Assembly: GCA_910579425.1 (NCBI GenBank)
Contig: CAJTVL010000036.1
Location: 10,304-40,432, forward strand
Origin: an uncultured Lachnospiraceae bacterium
GTDB taxonomy: Bacteria; Bacillota; Clostridia; Lachnospirales; Lachnospiraceae
Direction of reading: 5' to 3'
DNA: 30,129 bases
Part shown: positions 7,718-16,520 of the stretch, in pieces
How the letters are laid out: each line of letters begins with the position of its first letter
Numbering within the stretch: the first letter of the stretch is position 1
Program-made: the position numbers and the translations under genes
Notes under the pieces: generated by a model
Database searches by the model: none
Seen by the model: only the letters and a program-made list of their open reading frames with translations
What the model was told of the DNA's origin: nothing

Positions 7718-8955
7718 TTCGGCTTCTCCTCGTTTTCAAACTCTGCGAGACTCTTCTCAAGCTGCTTCTTTCTCTCCTCAATCCGCTTCTTTTCCGCTTC
7801 CCTGTAAATATGTACCGCCTTCATATCCTCCTCATCCAGATGCCTGAAATTGCTGATGCTGGCGTAGAGCACCTTGAAGCTGTTTAAGGTGGTGTCAAAA
7901 ACCCCCTCCTCATACATATTCAGCACAATGATACCGATGGGAACCGCAATAATCATCCCTACAACGCCCCCCACCTTGTAGCCCACATAAAGCAGAAGCA
8001 AGGTGGGAATCGGCGCAAGCCCCATGGAATCCCCCATAATTTTAGGCTGAATGAGCTGCCTTGCAAGCTGTCCCACTCCCCAGATTATGAGAAGTCCGAT
8101 CACCATGGTATAGTCGCTGCTGAGGAACTTGATCACTGCCCAGGGCAGAAGAACCGTCCCCGTTCCAAAAAAGGGAAGGAAATCCAAAAAAGCCACGCCA
8201 AGCGCAATGATAAAGGCATATCTTACCTTTAAGATACTGAATCCCACTCCCAAGAGAAGATACATCCAAAACTCGATTTTAAGCTGGGCCTTAAAATAAC
8301 CTCCCACCGCGTGCCTCAGTCCTCTTTTTACCATACCCCAGCGTTCGATGATGGCCTCCGGCATGATTTTGGAGAGAAGATTCGGTACATACTCCTTATC
8401 CGCCACAAATAAATAGGCAGACAACACACACATAATAATTCCGATGATAATGGAGGGAAGATTCATGGCAAAGCGCCCTAATGCCTCGATTGTGGGCGTA
8501 CTGAGCCTTCCGATCAGATCGCCGATATAATCCTCCACATTGTCCGCAAATCCTTTAAATGTGGACTGCACTGCCTCGGGAAGATACCTGCTGGCGTTTT
8601 CCAGCTTCTGTCCCACCTCCGTGAAGTCCTGCAGGGTACTCTCCCACATATCCGGCAGCTCACCGATAAAGCTTGCCGTCTCCTGTGCCAGCTTCATTAC
8701 CAGCAAATAGCCTGCCAGAATCACCAGGGCAATGACGGCAATGATCACAAAGGCAGAACCGGCTTTTCGCTTTATTTTAAGGGTTTTTTCAAAAAATTTT
8801 ACCAGCGGTCCCGCGATCAGGGCAATCACCCACCCCACCACAAAGGGCATAAAAACGATAATAACCCTCGGCACCACAAAAATAAAAACCAGCAAAAGAA
8901 TCAGCATAATCCCCAGATTAACCAAAACCTTTAAATAGGTTCTCCTACTTCTCAT
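7714..8955 (-). CDS. AI-2E family transporter (UPF0118, YtvI-like permease)
   Basis: A membrane protein of about 413 residues. Hydrophobic segments sit at both ends (VLVNLGIMLILLLVFIFVV, FVVGWVIALIAGPL, FVIIAVIALVILAGYLLVM, and a C-terminal group including FLDFLPFFGTG and GVVGMIIAVPIGIIVLN), with a large soluble loop between. This is the layout of the AI-2 exporter-like family, whose substrates are mostly unproven; B. subtilis YtvI is a sporulation-linked relative. A charged coiled tail (AEKKRIEERKKQLEKSLAEF) ends the protein. The frame is open to 8985, but the ATG at 8955 (MRSRRTYLK) is chosen because it follows the engB stop and has GAGAGG about 10 bases upstream. Confidence 0.85.
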   Translation of the reverse strand: MRSRRTYLKVLVNLGIMLILLLVFIFVVPRVIIVFMPFVVGWVIALIAGPLVKFFEKTLKIKRKAGSAFVIIAVIALVILAGYLLVMKLAQETASFIGELPDMWESTLQDFTEVGQKLENASRYLPEAVQSTFKGFADNVEDYIGDLIGRLSTPTIEALGRFAMNLPSIIIGIIMCVLSAYLFVADKEYVPNLLSKIMPEAIIERWGMVKRGLRHAVGGYFKAQLKIEFWMYLLLGVGFSILKVRYAFIIALGVAFLDFLPFFGTGTVLLPWAVIKFLSSDYTMVIGLLIIWGVGQLARQLIQPKIMGDSMGLAPIPTLLLLYVGYKVGGVVGMIIAVPIGIIVLNMYEEGVFDTTLNSFKVLYASISNFRHLDEEDMKAVHIYREAEKKRIEERKKQLEKSLAEFENEEKPK

Positions 8956-8959
8956 TCTG

Positions 8960-9553
8960 TCATAACCTCTCTTCCAGATAATCATCCAAAAGCGTATAGA
9001 TTTCCTCCCGTCCCTGCTTTGTCTGGGCAGAGTACGGAATAACGGCAGTATTTTCCGCCGCGTCGAGTCCCTGTCTGATCAGACCTATCTGCTTTTGTAT
9101 CTGGCTGCGCTTGATCTTGTCCAGCTTGGTGGCAATAATCACCGGTTCGAAGCCCTGGTGCAGAATCCAGTCATACATAATCTTGTCATTTCCCGAAGGC
9201 TCATGGCGGATGTCCACCAGGAGAAAGACTGCTTTGAGCTGCCGGGAGCTGTGAAGATAGCGCTCGATCATCTGCCCCCACTGGGCTTTGATCTCCACAT
9301 TAGCCGCAGCATAGCCGTACCCCGGCAGATCTACCAGATAGAACCTGTCATTGACATTATAATAATTGATGGTCTGGGTCTTCCCCGGTTGGGCGCTGGT
9401 TCTTGCAAGAGATTTCCGGTTCATCAGTCCGTTGATCAGGGAAGATTTTCCCACATTGCTCTTTCCGGCAAAGGCAAATTCCATATGGATATTTGCAGGC
9501 AGCTTACTGGTAATACCGCACACCGTTTCGAGACTAACATTTTTAATTACCAT
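8960..9553 (-). CDS. engB: Ribosome biogenesis GTPase EngB (YsxC/YihA)
   Basis: A 197-residue TRAFAC-class GTPase needed for late assembly of the large ribosomal subunit. The P-loop GKSNVGKSS is at 30-38, the switch I region is SAQPGKTQTINYY, the G3 motif DLPGYG is at 75-80, and the G4 motif TKLDK is at 142-146. Length and motifs match YsxC. The gene lies 31 bp downstream of lon, a conserved Firmicute neighbourhood. Confidence 0.96.
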   Translation of the reverse strand: MVIKNVSLETVCGITSKLPANIHMEFAFAGKSNVGKSSLINGLMNRKSLARTSAQPGKTQTINYYNVNDRFYLVDLPGYGYAAANVEIKAQWGQMIERYLHSSRQLKAVFLLVDIRHEPSGNDKIMYDWILHQGFEPVIIATKLDKIKRSQIQKQIGLIRQGLDAAENTAVIPYSAQTKQGREEIYTLLDDYLEERL

Positions 9554-9584
9554 TTCTAAATTCTCCTACGAATCCCCATCCTCA

Positions 9585-11948
9585 TCAAAGCAGGGCGTGC
9601 TTCAATACTTCCTTCATATTTTTCACATAGGTAATGGAAAGCCCCTCCTTGATCTCATCGGAAATTTCCTCAATATCCTTTTTGTTCTGGGCAGGAACCA
9701 GTACCTCCTTGATACCTGCCATCCGGGCCGCCAGTATCTTTTCCTTCAGGCCCCCTATGGGAAGCACCCTTCCCCGCAGGGTCACCTCGCCCGTCATAGC
9801 CAGATCGCTGCGCACCAGCTTTCCGGTGATCGCCGAGAAAATGGCCGTTGCCATGGTAATTCCTGCCGATGGACCGTCCTTTGGGACTGCCCCCTGAGGA
9901 ATATGAATATGAAAATCATTTTCTTTAAATACACTGGGCGAAATGTGGTTTTCTTCTCCCACGGAGCGCACAAAGCTGATGCCGATCCTGGCGGACTCCT
10001 TCATCACATCCCCCATCTGTCCGGTGAGCTCCACCTCGCCTTTGCCCGGCATCATGTTCACCTCAATCTGCAGCGTATCGCCTCCCACGCTGGTCCAGGC
10101 AAGCCCCCGGACAATCCCGGCCTGAGGCTCTTTATCCGCTTTGTCCAGACTGTATTTTCTTTTTCCTAAATATTTGTCCAGGTTGGAAGCCGTAATCTTT
10201 ATTTTCTCTGTCTCGATTCCGGCCTCTTTTGCCTCTAAAATCTCTCTGGCAGATTTGCGCAGAATATCCCCGATCTTCCTTTCAAGCTCCCGGACGCCGG
10301 CTTCCCTTGTATAGTAAGTGATCACGTTTTTCAGAGCCCCGTCCTGGATGGAGAACATCTTGTTTGTGATGCCGTTCCTGACCATCTGCTTCTTAATCAA
10401 ATGCTCCTTGGCGATATGAAACTTTTCATTTTCGGTATAACTGTTGACCTCAATGATCTCCATACGATCCAGCAGCGGCCTTGGGATGGTCTGGGTAGTA
10501 TTGGCAGTTGCAATGAAAAGAACCTCCGAAAGATCCATGGGAATCTCCACATAGTGATCCCGGAATCTCACATTCTGCCCACTGTCAAGCACCTCCAAAA
10601 GCGCGGAAAAAGTGTCCCCCTTATAATCGTTGCTCACCTTATCGATTTCATCCAGCAGCATCAGGGGATTTTTTACGCCTGCCTGCTTTAGGCCTGCGGC
10701 GATCCGCCCCGGCATGGCTCCTACATAGGTCTTTCTGTGGCCTCTGATCTCCGCCTCGTCCCGGACGCCTCCCAAACAGATCCGCACATATTTCTTATCG
10801 AGCGCCTCGGCAACACTTCTGGCGATAGAGGTTTTTCCAGTTCCCGGAGGCCCTACCAGACAGACAATGGGGCTCTCCCCCTTTTTCGTCAGACACCGTA
10901 CCGCCAGAAATTCCAGGATCCTCTCTTTCACCTGCGCAAGACCGTAATGCTCCCGCTCCAGAATCTCTCTGGCGCGCTGCATACTTTCATTATCCTCAGA
11001 AGCCTTATCCCAGGGAAGCTCCAAAAGCGTCTCTATGTAAACCCGCTCCACAGCCCCCTCAGAGCTGCTTCCCGAAAGGCTTTTAAACCGGGAAATCTCC
11101 TTTTTAATCTTCGCTTTTACCTCCTCCGAAGCACAAAGCTCTTCCAAGGCGTGTTCAAACTGGTCCGCATCGGAAAAGGATCCCTCTTCCCCAAGCTCCT
11201 CTCTGATATAATGAAGCTGCTCGCGCAGCAGATAGTCCCTCTGGTTTTTGTCCACCCGCTCCTTCATCCGGTAGGCCAGTTCTTCCCTGGCCTTGGCAAT
11301 TTCAATCTCATTGAGAAGGTGCTCGCACAATATTTCGTAGCGCTGGTGAATATCTACCGCCTCCAGCACCTGCTGCTTCCTCTCATAGCCCAAAGGCAGG
11401 TTCATGGCAATCTGATCCATCAGCCTGCCGGGCTCCTTAATCTGGGAATAACGCTGCAGGGCATTTTTATCCAGCTTGGGATAGTAGGTTGAAAAAACGG
11501 TGAAATACTCCTTAAGCTGCCTGAGCATCGCCTCCTCTTCCACCCTGTCAAGCTGTCCCTCGAAACGCGCCCCCTCATAAACCTCCACGCAGGCTTCCAG
11601 GAATTTGGGGTTTTCCCCGTTTACTCCTTTAAGCCCGCCCCGGCAAAGTCCTTCCACCAGAACCCGGACAATCTGGTGGGGAAGCCTTGTCACCTGCTTC
11701 ACCTCCGAAACCGTCCCGGTCCGGTATAAATCCTCCTCCTGGGGATCGTCTGCTTCCGCGCTCTTCTGGGTTGCCAGAAAAACTCTGCTCCCCTTCATCA
11801 TGGCATACTCCAGTGCCTGCACAGTCTTTTCTCTATTTAAATCAAAATGAATTACCGTTCCCGGCAAAATTGTGATTCCCCGCAAAGGGATTACCGGCAT
11901 GATAAACTCCTGTTTTGAGTCTTCCTTCATTTCACTTATTTCACTCAT
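9585..11948 (-). CDS. lon: ATP-dependent protease La (LonA)
   Basis: A 787-residue cytosolic AAA+ protease. The N-terminal LON substrate-binding domain (PVIPLRGITILPGTVIHFDL onward) is followed by a coiled region, then the AAA module with Walker A GPPGTGKTS and Walker B MLLDEIDK. The C-terminal protease domain has the catalytic Ser694 in PKDGPSAGITM and Lys737 in GGLKEK, the usual Ser-Lys dyad spacing. There is no membrane segment, so it is the soluble LonA type rather than LonB. The ATG at 11948 has AGAGGA about six bases upstream. A strong hairpin lies just ahead of the gene (11973-11994), so expression probably depends on read-through from clpX or on a promoter inside it. No CIRCE or CtsR-like site was noticed. 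Confidence 0.97.
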   Translation of the reverse strand: MSEISEMKEDSKQEFIMPVIPLRGITILPGTVIHFDLNREKTVQALEYAMMKGSRVFLATQKSAEADDPQEEDLYRTGTVSEVKQVTRLPHQIVRVLVEGLCRGGLKGVNGENPKFLEACVEVYEGARFEGQLDRVEEEAMLRQLKEYFTVFSTYYPKLDKNALQRYSQIKEPGRLMDQIAMNLPLGYERKQQVLEAVDIHQRYEILCEHLLNEIEIAKAREELAYRMKERVDKNQRDYLLREQLHYIREELGEEGSFSDADQFEHALEELCASEEVKAKIKKEISRFKSLSGSSSEGAVERVYIETLLELPWDKASEDNESMQRAREILEREHYGLAQVKERILEFLAVRCLTKKGESPIVCLVGPPGTGKTSIARSVAEALDKKYVRICLGGVRDEAEIRGHRKTYVGAMPGRIAAGLKQAGVKNPLMLLDEIDKVSNDYKGDTFSALLEVLDSGQNVRFRDHYVEIPMDLSEVLFIATANTTQTIPRPLLDRMEIIEVNSYTENEKFHIAKEHLIKKQMVRNGITNKMFSIQDGALKNVITYYTREAGVRELERKIGDILRKSAREILEAKEAGIETEKIKITASNLDKYLGKRKYSLDKADKEPQAGIVRGLAWTSVGGDTLQIEVNMMPGKGEVELTGQMGDVMKESARIGISFVRSVGEENHISPSVFKENDFHIHIPQGAVPKDGPSAGITMATAIFSAITGKLVRSDLAMTGEVTLRGRVLPIGGLKEKILAARMAGIKEVLVPAQNKKDIEEISDEIKEGLSITYVKNMKEVLKHALL

Positions 11949-11972
11949 CTTACATCCTCTGTTCTGTCACAA

Positions 11973-11994
11973 AATGCCGCCTTGCGGCGGCATT
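11973..11994 (-). terminator. GC-rich hairpin between clpX and lon
   Basis: A perfect 9-bp stem AATGCCGCC/GGCGGCATT with a GCAA tetraloop in the minus-strand RNA, followed by only a short U run (CAUUUUGUG). It begins 22 bp after the clpX stop and ends 24 bp before the lon ATG. It could be a partial terminator or an RNA-processing/stability element that sets different levels of clpX and lon. Confidence 0.6.
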
Positions 11995-12016
11995 CTTTCT
12001 TGGCAGTTGCTCTCTT

Positions 12017-13276
12017 TTATCTTGCTCTGCGCATCACTTCCCGATGGATCAGCAGCGGCTCGCTGTTTCCCTCTACCGCTTCTTTTGTAATCACACACTC
12101 CTCAATAGTATCGTCCGAGGGAATCTGGAACATGGCGTCCATCATTACCTTTTCCATGATGGAGCGCAGCCCTCTGGCCCCGGTTTTACGCTCATAGGCA
12201 AGCCTGGCAATGGTTTCCACCGCATCCTTTTCAAAGGTCAGCTCCACATCATCAAATCCAAAAAGCTTCTGGTATTGCTTGACAAGCGCGCTTTTAGGCT
12301 CCGTTAAAATTCTCACAAGCGCCTTTTCATCCAGCCCCTCAAGAGAAACCGTGATAGGCACCCGCCCGACAAACTCCGGTATCAATCCAAACTTCACCAG
12401 ATCCTGGGGGGTCACCTCCTTGAGGATATCGCTGATCTCCCGTTTGCTCTTAATCGCAATCTCCGCATCAAAGCCGATGGAATTACGGTTTAAACGGTTC
12501 TCGATGATTTTTTCAAGGCCGTCAAAAGCCCCTCCGCAGATAAAAAGAATATTGGAGGTGTCGATCTGAATCAGCTCCTGATGAGGATGCTTTCTTCCGC
12601 CCTGAGGCGGTACGCTGGCAACCGTGCCCTCCACAATCTTTAGAAGAGCCTGCTGCACACCCTCCCCGGATACGTCTCTGGTGATAGAAACGTTCTCGCT
12701 TTTTTTGGTAATCTTATCGATCTCATCAATATAAATAATACCGAACTGCGCCCTTTCCACATCATAGTCCGCCGCCTGCAGAAGCTTTAAAAGAATGTTC
12801 TCCACATCCTCCCCCACATATCCGGCTTCCGTCAGGGTCGTGGCATCCGCTATGGCAAACGGCACATTGATAATCTTGGCCAAAGTCTGGGCCAGATAGG
12901 TTTTTCCGGAGCCGGTAGGCCCAAGCATGATAATATTACTCTTCTGCAGTTCCACATCATCTATATCCTGGGGTGCCGTCACCCTTTTATAGTGATTGTA
13001 TACCGCCACGGCCAGAACCTTTTTGGCTTCGTCCTGCCCGATCACATAATCGTCCAGGAAATCTCTGATCTCCACCGGCTTAAGCAAATTAATGTCAAAT
13101 TCCGCTTCTTCTACTTCTTCCTCTTCTTCATATCCTTCATCCACAATATCTGCGCATATCTCCACACACTCGTCGCAGATATACACCCCCGCGGGACCGG
13201 CAATCATCTTCCTCACCTGATCCTGGGTTTTATTGCAAAAAGAACATCTGATATTGTCAGAAAATTTTCCTGCCAT
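12017..13276 (-). CDS. clpX: ATP-dependent Clp protease ATP-binding subunit ClpX
   Basis: An AAA+ unfoldase that recognises tagged proteins and feeds them to ClpP. The N-terminal zinc-binding domain shows RCSFCNKTQDQVRKMIAGP and YICDECVEIC (four Cys). The Walker A is GPTGSGKT, the Walker B is IIYIDEIDKI, and an RGLRSIME-type sensor II region is near the end. The IGF-type ClpP-docking loop is seen as the NSIGFDAE segment. The frame is open to 13294, but the ATG at 13276 (MAGKFSDNIRC) is chosen because AGGGG stands six bases before it and the earlier ATG has no site. The gene is 39 bp behind clpP, in the standard tig-clpP-clpX order. Confidence 0.97.
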   Translation of the reverse strand: MAGKFSDNIRCSFCNKTQDQVRKMIAGPAGVYICDECVEICADIVDEGYEEEEEVEEAEFDINLLKPVEIRDFLDDYVIGQDEAKKVLAVAVYNHYKRVTAPQDIDDVELQKSNIIMLGPTGSGKTYLAQTLAKIINVPFAIADATTLTEAGYVGEDVENILLKLLQAADYDVERAQFGIIYIDEIDKITKKSENVSITRDVSGEGVQQALLKIVEGTVASVPPQGGRKHPHQELIQIDTSNILFICGGAFDGLEKIIENRLNRNSIGFDAEIAIKSKREISDILKEVTPQDLVKFGLIPEFVGRVPITVSLEGLDEKALVRILTEPKSALVKQYQKLFGFDDVELTFEKDAVETIARLAYERKTGARGLRSIMEKVMMDAMFQIPSDDTIEECVITKEAVEGNSEPLLIHREVMRRAR

Positions 13277-13315
13277 TCTTTTTCCCCTTATCATCCAGAA
13301 TATAAGACAGTAAGC

Positions 13316-13906
13316 TTACTGCTCCGCACGCTTACGGTAGATTCTGTCGATCAGGCCATACTCCAAAGCTTCCTCGGCCGTCATCCAGTTATCTCTCTCC
13401 GTGTCCGCAGCGATCACATCATAATCCTTCCCGGTATTCTCCGCAAGGATCTTATTCAGCTTTTCTTTCGTCCGCAAAATATGCTTTGCAGCAATCTCGA
13501 TCTCCGTAGCCTGCCCCTGGCTTCCGCCGGAGGGCTGATGGATCATAATTTCCGCATTGGGAAGCGCAAGCCTCTTGCCCTTGGCGCCGCCTGCCAGCAA
13601 AAAGGCTCCCATACTGGCCGCCATACCCATACAATTGGTAGACACGTCACACTTGATATACTGCATGGTATCATAGATTGCCATCCCTGCCGTCACGCTT
13701 CCGCCTGGGCTGTTAATATAAAACTGAATGTCCTTCTCAGGATCCTCTGCCTCCAGAAACAGCATCTGCGCCACGATCAGGCTTGCCGTAACATCATTTA
13801 CCTCTTCCCCCAAAAATATGATTCTCTCCTTCAAAAGCCTTGAGTAAATATCGTAAGAGCGCTCGCCTCTGCTGGTCTGCTCTATGACATAAGGCACTAA
13901 ACTCAT
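13316..13906 (-). CDS. clpP: ATP-dependent Clp protease proteolytic subunit ClpP
   Basis: A 196-residue serine peptidase forming the tetradecameric Clp barrel. The triad is Ser98 in GMAASMGAF, His123 in IMIHQPSGG and Asp172 in DTERDNW. The N-terminus MSLVPYVIEQTSRGERSYDI is conserved, including the cleavable propeptide-like start. The ATG at 13906 follows AAAGGAGG. It sits between tig and clpX with short gaps, so the three are likely one transcript from the tig promoter. Confidence 0.98.
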   Translation of the reverse strand: MSLVPYVIEQTSRGERSYDIYSRLLKERIIFLGEEVNDVTASLIVAQMLFLEAEDPEKDIQFYINSPGGSVTAGMAIYDTMQYIKCDVSTNCMGMAASMGAFLLAGGAKGKRLALPNAEIMIHQPSGGSQGQATEIEIAAKHILRTKEKLNKILAENTGKDYDVIAADTERDNWMTAEEALEYGLIDRIYRKRAEQ

Positions 13907-13939
13907 ATAAATCCTCCTTTTGGCCCGGGGCCCTGTATT

Positions 13940-15226
13940 TTACTCTTCGATGGCGCTGTCCCGTGCAAATTCAGCGGCCTTGCGCACTGCAAGATCTTCC
14001 CTGATCTGCTTGATGCTGCTCTCGGGAAGGGTTTCCTTTACCTGATCGGGTTCGATCTGGTAAGCCTCTCCGATTATCTTTATTTCCTCTTCAAACTCTT
14101 CTTCCGTTGCAGCGATATTTTCAGCCTTAACGATTGCTTCCAGAACAAGCCGTGTCTTGATCCGTCTCTCAGCCTGAGGCCTAACCTGCTCGATCATTTT
14201 ATCACGGGAATTGCCGGTCATCTGATAGTACTGGTCAATGGTAAGCCCCTGCATCTGGATCCTCTGGGCAAACTCATCCACCATCTGCCTCTGCTGGGTC
14301 AGCATCATAGCCTCCGGAATCTCCATATCGGAATCATTGATAATAGCCTCAAGCACCTGTTCTTCCTTGGCGCTGTTGACTTCTCTTTCTTTTCTCTCTG
14401 TAATTTTAGCCTTAACGTCCGCCTTATATTCCTCTAAGGTTTCAAATTCGGAAACTTCTGATGCGAATTCATCGTCCAGCTCAGGGAGTTCTTTTTCCTT
14501 GATCTCCTTTACGGTACATTTGAATACCGCCGCTTTCCCCTGCAGTTCCTCTGCCTGATAATCCTCCGGGAAGGTCACATTCACCTCAACCTCCTGATCG
14601 ATCTCTGCGCCGATCAGTTGCTCTTCAAACCCCGGAATGAAAGTGCCGGAACCAATGGTCAGATTGTAGTTCTCACCCTTGCCGCCCTCGAAAGCCACAC
14701 CGTCCACAAAGCCTTCAAAATCCAGAACCGTCATATCCCCGTCCTTCACCGGCCTGTCGGTAACTTCAACATTCCTTGCGTTGCGCTCCCTTTCTTTACC
14801 GACTTCCTCGTCAACTTCCTCATCGCTTACGCTGCGGTCAAACTTCTCCAGCTTGATCCCCTTATATTTGCCAAGCTTCACCTCCGGCTTGACGGCAACC
14901 TCCGCCGTAAAAATAAAAGGCTCTCCTTTCTTAATCTGTACCACATCAATCTCAGGAGACGACACAATATCCTCCCCGCACTCTTCCAACGCATTCTCAT
15001 AGGCGTCAGGAAGCATTTCATTTACCGCATCCTCGTAAAAAATTTCCGGTCCGTACATCTTCTCTATCATCTGACGGGGAACCTTCCCCTTACGAAAGCC
15101 GGGAACATTTATTCTGTTCTTATTCTTCAAAAAAGCGCTTTGAAGCGCCTTCTCCACCTCGTCAGCGGGAACCTCAATCGTCAGCTTTGCCATGTTTTTT
15201 TCCAGTTTCTCTACCTGTACGCTCAT
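13940..15226 (-). CDS. tig: Trigger factor (ribosome-associated chaperone and prolyl isomerase)
   Basis: A 428-residue chaperone that binds at the ribosome exit tunnel. The N-terminal ribosome-binding domain includes VPGFRKGKVPRQMIEKMYG (the signature loop touching L23). A central FKBP-type domain (about 160-245: VKDGDMTVLDFEGFVDGVAFEGG and later FPEDYQAEELQGK) is followed by a long helical C-terminal domain. Length and domain order are normal. The ATG at 15226 follows AAGGAGGATG (SD core AAGGAGG). A leader of about 170 nt with an extended -10 promoter precedes it. It is the first gene of the folding/proteolysis operon with clpP and clpX. Confidence 0.97.
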   Translation of the reverse strand: MSVQVEKLEKNMAKLTIEVPADEVEKALQSAFLKNKNRINVPGFRKGKVPRQMIEKMYGPEIFYEDAVNEMLPDAYENALEECGEDIVSSPEIDVVQIKKGEPFIFTAEVAVKPEVKLGKYKGIKLEKFDRSVSDEEVDEEVGKERERNARNVEVTDRPVKDGDMTVLDFEGFVDGVAFEGGKGENYNLTIGSGTFIPGFEEQLIGAEIDQEVEVNVTFPEDYQAEELQGKAAVFKCTVKEIKEKELPELDDEFASEVSEFETLEEYKADVKAKITERKEREVNSAKEEQVLEAIINDSDMEIPEAMMLTQQRQMVDEFAQRIQMQGLTIDQYYQMTGNSRDKMIEQVRPQAERRIKTRLVLEAIVKAENIAATEEEFEEEIKIIGEAYQIEPDQVKETLPESSIKQIREDLAVRKAAEFARDSAIEE

Positions 15227-15404
15227 CCTGGTACATCCTCCTTAATCTGTCCTTTTCTAAAATAACGAACACCGCTCTCTGGCGCGCCATCCTTATGTTA
15301 AAAGGGTGCTTTACACCCCTGCAGGTTCGCTGTGCAAACCTGTGAATGCATGCGTTTCATACAAAATTCATGTAAATTCCGGACATGCTCGCAGTCATTT
15401 TAGC

Positions 15405-15413
15405 ATTATATCA
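15405..15413 (-). promoter_or_regulatory. Extended -10 promoter for tig-clpP-clpX
   Basis: The minus strand reads TGATATAAT, a TGn-extended -10 with a perfect TATAAT (bases 15410-15405). No good -35 stands 17 bp upstream, which fits an extended -10 promoter. The start near 15398 would give a leader of about 170 nt before tig containing two small stem-loops. Confidence 0.55.
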
Positions 15414-15495
15414 TATCCCTGCCAAAAATACCAGAGCGGATTTTGATATTTTCCTTCCTACAAACAATCCATGAAAAAGGCGCAAAATAAGGCTG

Positions 15496-16377
15496 TCACG
15501 CTCTCTGCAATGCTTCAATACGCCCGATCAGATAACGTCCAGTCTGCGCCATCAGCCTGCTGGCCTCCGGCATCAGCTCCCTGGGCATTTTTATTAAGAA
15601 GTTATCCGCCTCAAAGGTAAAATTGCCCTCGTAGCGGATCTGTGCCAGGGCCGCGGCGACGGCATTCCAGTCCAGGCTTTCCATAAAGGGCATGGTATGG
15701 CAGTCGCTGACATAGTCCACATCATGAACATGAAGGGCCTGCAGTCTGTCCTTTCCCATCGCGCAGATGAAATCCCCAGGCTCCCTTCCTACCAGCGCAC
15801 AGTGTCCCAGGTCAAGACACCCGACTATCCACGGGCTGCCTAACTCGTCCAGCATGGCGTTAAACTCCTCCGGGCAGGAACAGACACTGTCCACAATATA
15901 TCCCCGCCGCTCGTCATACTGCCACATATTTTCCACGCAGACGCGGATTTGAAATTCCTCACAGTAAGGAATGAGTTCCCGGTAAAAGGCCAGACTGGCC
16001 TCAAAAAGCCGGTCTTTGTTTTTCATATAATTCAGATGCTGGATGGGATGGACCACAATATCCCTCACTCCCATAAGAGATGCCGCCTCCATGGAGCGGA
16101 TGATCCATTTTTTGATTTCGGTGTCGTAGGGTTCCCTGCCTACAGAAGAGGGAAAGGGCGCATGAGCCTGAGCAAAGTCAAGGCCGCATTCCATTCCGGT
16201 CTGCTTCAGGCTCAGGGCATACTCCCTCCACCCTTCGCCGCACCAGATCCCTTCTCCTCTTTCCATGTCAAAAAAAGACCAGTCCGCCGCATCAAACCCA
16301 GCCTTTGCCAGGATCCTGACGCATTCCTGTCCCCCAAAACTTTTCGCCAAAATATCCGTCTGTGTAACTAATTTCAT
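15496..16377 (-). CDS. Sugar phosphate isomerase/epimerase family protein (TIM barrel)
   Basis: About 293 residues of the AP-endonuclease-2/xylose-isomerase-like TIM barrel superfamily. Typical metal-site strands are visible: DIVVHPIQHLN, VCVENMWQYD (Glu), VGCLDLGHCAL (Asp/His), ALHVHDVDY (His) and FTFEADNFL (Glu). Such proteins isomerise or epimerise keto sugars or inositol derivatives and often neighbour Gfo/Idh/MocA oxidoreductases, as here 2 kb away. The frame opens at 16389, but the ATG at 16377 (MKLVTQTDI) is preferred because GGAGG is five bases before it. Substrate unknown; a hydrolase-type member of the fold cannot be excluded. Confidence 0.82.
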   Translation of the reverse strand: MKLVTQTDILAKSFGGQECVRILAKAGFDAADWSFFDMERGEGIWCGEGWREYALSLKQTGMECGLDFAQAHAPFPSSVGREPYDTEIKKWIIRSMEAASLMGVRDIVVHPIQHLNYMKNKDRLFEASLAFYRELIPYCEEFQIRVCVENMWQYDERRGYIVDSVCSCPEEFNAMLDELGSPWIVGCLDLGHCALVGREPGDFICAMGKDRLQALHVHDVDYVSDCHTMPFMESLDWNAVAAALAQIRYEGNFTFEADNFLIKMPRELMPEASRLMAQTGRYLIGRIEALQRA

Positions 16378-16457
16378 GCCATCCTCCATTTCTGCCTGCT
16401 CCCTGTATAAGTCCTTCCGGGCCGGGCAATATACCCGGGCGCAATTATCCGACGATC

Positions 16458-16496
16458 AAAAAGATTGACCGTTCGATATAAAGCGATATGCACGGT
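16458..16496 (-). terminator. Possible terminator after the Rpn-family gene
   Basis: The minus-strand RNA can pair ACCGU (16496-16492) with ACGGU (16472-16468), with an inner AUAU/AUAU stem interrupted by a mismatch and a bulge. Five U residues follow at 16462-16458. It starts 25 bp after the stop of the nuclease-like gene. The stem is imperfect. Confidence 0.35.
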
Positions 16497-16520
16497 TCGG
16501 ATTCTTTTGATACGGAATTA

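Noticed and set aside
9366..10169. 267-codon plus-strand frame opposite lon and engB
   Set aside because: Antisense to two unmistakable genes, with no start signal or recognisable motif.
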